A DNA stretch of 64,000 nt, from assembly GCF_001592735.1 (NCBI RefSeq), contig NZ_LUKE01000002.1:205834-269833 (forward strand). The letters are read 5' to 3'. Origin of the DNA: Bdellovibrio bacteriovorus. Its GTDB lineage: Bacteria; Bdellovibrionota; Bdellovibrionia; Bdellovibrionales; Bdellovibrionaceae. A program made the translations under genes and the position numbers. Within the stretch, counting starts at the first letter, position 1; each line of letters opens with the position of its first letter. Positions 61,344 through 64,000 of the stretch are shown here, piece by piece. Under the pieces are notes generated by a model, which saw only the letters and a program-made list of their open reading frames with translations, did not search any database and was not told the origin of the DNA.

Positions 61344-62372
61344 TTAAATCTCAAACAAATCGAACAGTCGATGCGCAAAGATAAATTCTTCTTCTAGATC
61401 CAGCGGATCTTCCGGCAAATAAAGTGCCTCCTCTTCGGATTCTATATGCATTTCTTCTAACTTTTCTTGCGCGGACTTCCAGTTTAATTTTTGCCATTGG
61501 GGATTGGTATTTTCGGTAAAAAGCTCACTGAGGCCCAACGCTCTTTGGGTCGCATCTTTATTCATAACCTTTTGATCAGGGAAAATATAATTCAGGGCTT
61601 TTAGAATGTCTTTCGCAAAAACTCTTTCAAGCAACATGTAGGTCGCACACAATACTGCTAGTAAATACTGGCGATATACTTCCGAGGATTTTTTTGCCCA
61701 AACATCTTCCCCGCCAGGGCGATAAATAAGTCTTAATCTTTCAAACGTGTTGGAAAGATCTTTTCCTAAGGCGTCCCCTAGAGCCAAATCCATCGTCACC
61801 ACCAAACTTTCGGCAAAATTCAAATATCTCTGCAGATCGCGTTCCTCTTGGGGCGCCGGAGGCAAAACACGCCATACAATGCGGTGGTTTTGTTCATGAT
61901 ATAAAGAGATCTCATTAAACAGCTGCATAGACTTCATGTGCGCATCGGGATCGTAAATTTTTGCGGCGTGATCGCGGAACCAATAAAATTCTGTCGCCGA
62001 CGGCGTAAAATCAATTTGATCCTTAAATAAATCCTGATGACTTAAAGATCGCATCGTCGAACAAAGGCGCGGCTGAAAAATCCCTCCCAAAGAATTATAC
62101 AGACGCCGACTGCGTTCATAGACAGAGCTGGCCGACAAAAGCTGATGATCAAAGGGATACTCAGGCAAAACCAGCGGCGCAAGATCCGATGTGGTGGGAA
62201 CTTTCGTCGCCGTGTTTAAATCATTTAGAAATTTTTTAAGATCGGCGGAGGTGCGAGCAGGCATTGCAGACCTCGATGATTTAGGTTTCAAGACGTTAGT
62301 TTTTCCAGATTTCAGTTTCGACGTCGTTTTTTTCGCCGCCGTATTTTTTGCCGAAGCTTTCTTTTTTGCCAT
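61344..62372 (-). CDS. Protein of unknown function with Lys/Ala-rich N-terminus
   Basis: Protein of 342 residues. The first ~45 residues are a basic low-complexity tail (AKKKASAKNTAAKKTTSK) like histone-H1-type or DNA-contacting tails. The rest is helical and acidic, with tracts such as FQPRLCSTMRSLSHQDLF and ISLYHEQNHRIVWRVLPP, in which YHEQNH hints at a metal site, and an acidic end EEALYLPEDPLDLEEE. I do not recognise the family. It lies between convergent lipoprotein gene and the HNH gene on the same strand. Confidence 0.65.
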   Translation of the reverse strand: MAKKKASAKNTAAKKTTSKLKSGKTNVLKPKSSRSAMPARTSADLKKFLNDLNTATKVPTTSDLAPLVLPEYPFDHQLLSASSVYERSRRLYNSLGGIFQPRLCSTMRSLSHQDLFKDQIDFTPSATEFYWFRDHAAKIYDPDAHMKSMQLFNEISLYHEQNHRIVWRVLPPAPQEERDLQRYLNFAESLVVTMDLALGDALGKDLSNTFERLRLIYRPGGEDVWAKKSSEVYRQYLLAVLCATYMLLERVFAKDILKALNYIFPDQKVMNKDATQRALGLSELFTENTNPQWQKLNWKSAQEKLEEMHIESEEEALYLPEDPLDLEEEFIFAHRLFDLFEI

Positions 62373-62440
62373 GCCGAAAGCTTACCCGCACACCCTCATT
62401 AGCGCAAATGATTCAAATTATTTTCTTATGAGTAGAAAAT

Positions 62441-63466
62441 TCACCCTCTGGCCCTTTTATCTGAAAGCCCCGCTTTTTCTGCAGCTAGTAAATTATGCGT
62501 TCGACACAAGATTCGTAAATTCGTTAAATCACTTGTCCCACCGAAGGCCACCGGCTTCACATGATCAATTTGCAACTGGTATTTAGATCCACAGCGTTGC
62601 CGGTTCTTTTTATTCACGTATTCGCAGCACGCATTGGCTTTACGGAAAAGTTCTTTTTTAACCGCAACCGAAATCGCTTTTCGCGGACTCACCTTCGTAG
62701 CGATGACTCTGTCGGTCACCAGCTCTTTAGTGCCTAGACTATTTCTATTGCCGTTCTCATTGGCGGAAACATCCTCGTTAACGTTTTCCACAAAAATCCC
62801 CTCGCTGGATAATTTTTTTGAATTTAAGGTCGCTCTTGGGGCATTTGATTTCAAAATATTTTTATCATTAAATTTTCTCGCCAACGCACCAATGACTTCC
62901 GACCATTCCCCATGAGGGCACACATGCGATAAAAGGTCCTTTGCTTTTTGTAATTCTTTAAACTGCTCTGCCGTTAAGGTAATTTCAAGGCGAACAGATT
63001 CGTCACTTTGTGGACGTAAAACCTCATAAGATGGTATCGGCAAATCAAATTCTTTAGCCAGAACGGCCTCTGTTTGGAATGTGTTTTTATTTTCCACTTT
63101 TTCTAAAATCGTTAAAACTTGCGCACAGGAAATCATCGCCCCTTTTTGGGATTTTTCTTTAAGACATTTCTGCACACGCGTCAGCTGAGATAAATGTAAA
63201 GCGCCAGATTCGATTTTTTCTGAAAGTTCCGGCATTTGTTTCAAAAGCCTTGCCGACTGCAAACGACGATAAGCCGCCGCTTCAGAATAACCCAGTTCAC
63301 GGGTTAAATAGGTGTACATACCATCATAGCCAAGTTCGGCATAGATCCGACGCGCTTCAATTTCTAGGATGTGCACCAAAACCAAGTGCGTGATTTTTCG
63401 CTCGGTCTTCACCAACTTTTGCATGCGATGAACAATCTCTGAATTTGAAAAATTCTGTAAGTCCAT
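62441..63466 (-). CDS. HNH endonuclease-domain protein (DUF222-like architecture)
   Basis: Protein of 341 residues. N-terminal ~200 residues are helical (YLTRELGYSEAAAYRRLQSARL, LHLSQLTRVQKCLKE), as in DUF222/HNH proteins. The C-terminal HNH domain shows ACCEYVN, RQRCGSKYQLQIDHVKPVAFGG and DLTNLRILCRTHNLLAA, with the paired cysteines, catalytic His and Asn in place. Proteins of this type recur in Bdellovibrio genomes; their role (mobile nuclease, defence, or digestion of prey DNA) is unknown. No flanking repeats or intron structure is seen. Start ATG 63466. Confidence 0.82.
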   Translation of the reverse strand: MDLQNFSNSEIVHRMQKLVKTERKITHLVLVHILEIEARRIYAELGYDGMYTYLTRELGYSEAAAYRRLQSARLLKQMPELSEKIESGALHLSQLTRVQKCLKEKSQKGAMISCAQVLTILEKVENKNTFQTEAVLAKEFDLPIPSYEVLRPQSDESVRLEITLTAEQFKELQKAKDLLSHVCPHGEWSEVIGALARKFNDKNILKSNAPRATLNSKKLSSEGIFVENVNEDVSANENGNRNSLGTKELVTDRVIATKVSPRKAISVAVKKELFRKANACCEYVNKKNRQRCGSKYQLQIDHVKPVAFGGTSDLTNLRILCRTHNLLAAEKAGLSDKRARG

Positions 63467-63749
63467 TTTAATCTTTCCACTTTTTTAGTTAAAGAACTCT
63501 CTCGAAAAGGAACTTAACATAGCTTTTTGAAACGCAATTTTAAGGTTTTTCAGAATGAAGAATGCGCTTACAAAGCCCAGGAATATCGCAATTAGAAACG
63601 CTTAAACCGCCCAACATTCAACGCAAAAAAGAAAAACAAGAACCGTCGTTGAAAATAATTTATCTATGCCTAAAGCCAAATTTAAAAACACGAAAACCAT
63701 GGCAAATAAATTCGACATTACAAATTAATTTTGCCGCAACGCGCCCGCG
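63467..63749. other. Intergenic stretch before the heptamer array, no gene seen
   Basis: AT-rich DNA between the HNH gene and the heptamer array. A 66-codon plus-strand frame (from 63562) has neither ribosome binding site nor credible composition and ends in the repeat, so I reject it. It should contain the HNH promoter. No tRNA or strong hairpin seen. Confidence 0.4.
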
Positions 63750-63826
63750 TTTTGAATTTTGAATTTTGAATTTTGAATTTTGAATTTTGAATTTTGAATT
63801 TTGAATTTTGAATTTTGAATTTTGAA
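63750..63826. repeat. Tandem array of 11 perfect TTTTGAA heptamers
   Basis: The 77 bp are exactly eleven uninterrupted copies of TTTTGAA with no mismatch. A perfect array of this length is typical of a slippage-prone simple-sequence repeat. It is located 39 bp upstream of a possible gene start at 63865, so repeat number could change promoter spacing. Confidence 0.9.
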
Positions 63827-63864
63827 TAAAAATATCCCATGACTTCATAAATAGAAAACTTAAA

Positions 63865-64000
63865 ATGAGCGCAAGCACATTCGAAAATCACTGGCACGCG
63901 AAGCGCCTGACCGAAGCGCTAACTTCACCCAAGCTGATTACAAAGCTGACTACAGTCCGATTGAACCCAAGATCATCTTCTTCCCCTTACTTTGAGCTTT
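63865..64000 (+). CDS. Possible 5' end of a gene running off the window
   Basis: The frame from ATG 63865 is open to the window edge (45 codons, starting MSASTFENHWHAKRL). There is no clear ribosome binding site, and the sequence is not recognised. It is listed because no other frame remains open in this last stretch and the heptamer array lies just upstream. Could equally be non-coding. Confidence 0.3.
   Translation, partial: MSASTFENHWHAKRLTEALTSPKLITKLTTVRLNPRSSSSPYFEL

Noticed and set aside
63562..63878. Frames running through the TTTTGAA array on both strands
   Set aside because: The apparent protein repeat (FKIQNSK type) is a by-product of a 7-bp unit read over 21 bp; no start signals.

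Overview
The window looks like chromosome of a predatory bacterium of the Bdellovibrio group (Bdellovibrionota). This is inferred from gene content and not from a database match. The pointers are an alternative complex III (Act) respiratory operon, a mevalonate isoprenoid operon, an Agl/Glt-like energised envelope (gliding) gene cluster of the kind known from myxobacteria and Bdellovibrio, a TIGR02147-family regulator paired with a secreted protein, many secreted or lipid-anchored proteins of unknown function, and dense gene packing with frequent ATGA/GTGA/TAATG overlaps. I see no rRNA, tRNA, CRISPR array, prophage or insertion sequence.

Layout. 1-2.5 kb: pheS and partial pheT (minus). 2.6-5.9 kb: plus-strand run of rsmG, a TPR/winged-helix regulator, a secreted protein and a TrmH-type RNA methyltransferase. 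5.9-15.1 kb: mixed accessory region with a secreted Cys-rich protein, a methyltransferase, a DDAH-like hydrolase, a haem-oxygenase-like diiron protein, a serine hydrolase, a DUF4258/HTH toxin-antitoxin-like pair, several small secreted proteins, a GH16 glycosidase lipoprotein and a GNAT. 15.1-20.3 kb: complete mevalonate operon fni-mvaA-phosphomevalonate kinase-mvaD-mvk (minus), beginning 16 bp after rplT. 20.3-20.9 kb: rpmI-rplT. 21-26 kb: esterase, small orphan proteins, TIGR02147 pair, internally repeated secreted protein.

26.2-36.7 kb: a ten-gene, tightly coupled plus-strand operon. It encodes an ExbB/TolQ-type channel, two ExbD/TolR proteins, a 986-residue TPR protein, an AgmX/TonB-like protein, a lipoprotein with a Lys-Ala repeat, an outer-membrane beta-barrel protein, a second TPR-like protein and a VWA lipoprotein. 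Together they read as one proton-driven trans-envelope machine. This is the best candidate in the window for an incompletely described system. 36.7-42.3 kb: a C1-peptidase fragment, a 45-codon small gene, an HTH regulator, dtd, an anchored protein and a CHASE2-type hybrid histidine kinase. 42.3-45 kb: infC (AUU start) and thrS. 45-47.2 kb: PilZ protein and an MFS transporter whose frame lacks a normal start. 47.3-47.4 kb: a long palindromic intergenic element.

47.4-58 kb: the act operon (actA-F) followed on the same strand by resB-ccsA, so the quinol:cytochrome c/acceptor oxidoreductase sits beside the haem-attachment system its c-type cytochromes require. 58-64 kb: N-formylglutamate amidohydrolase, PduO-type cobalamin adenosyltransferase, a GNAT-like protein, a lipoprotein, an unknown protein, an HNH endonuclease and an 11-copy TTTTGAA heptamer array.

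A large-scale pattern stands out. The classical cluster thrS-infC-rpmI-rplT-pheS-pheT is present in its ancestral order and orientation, but it is broken into three pairs separated by about 21 and 18 kb of unrelated genes, with the mevalonate genes appended directly behind rplT.
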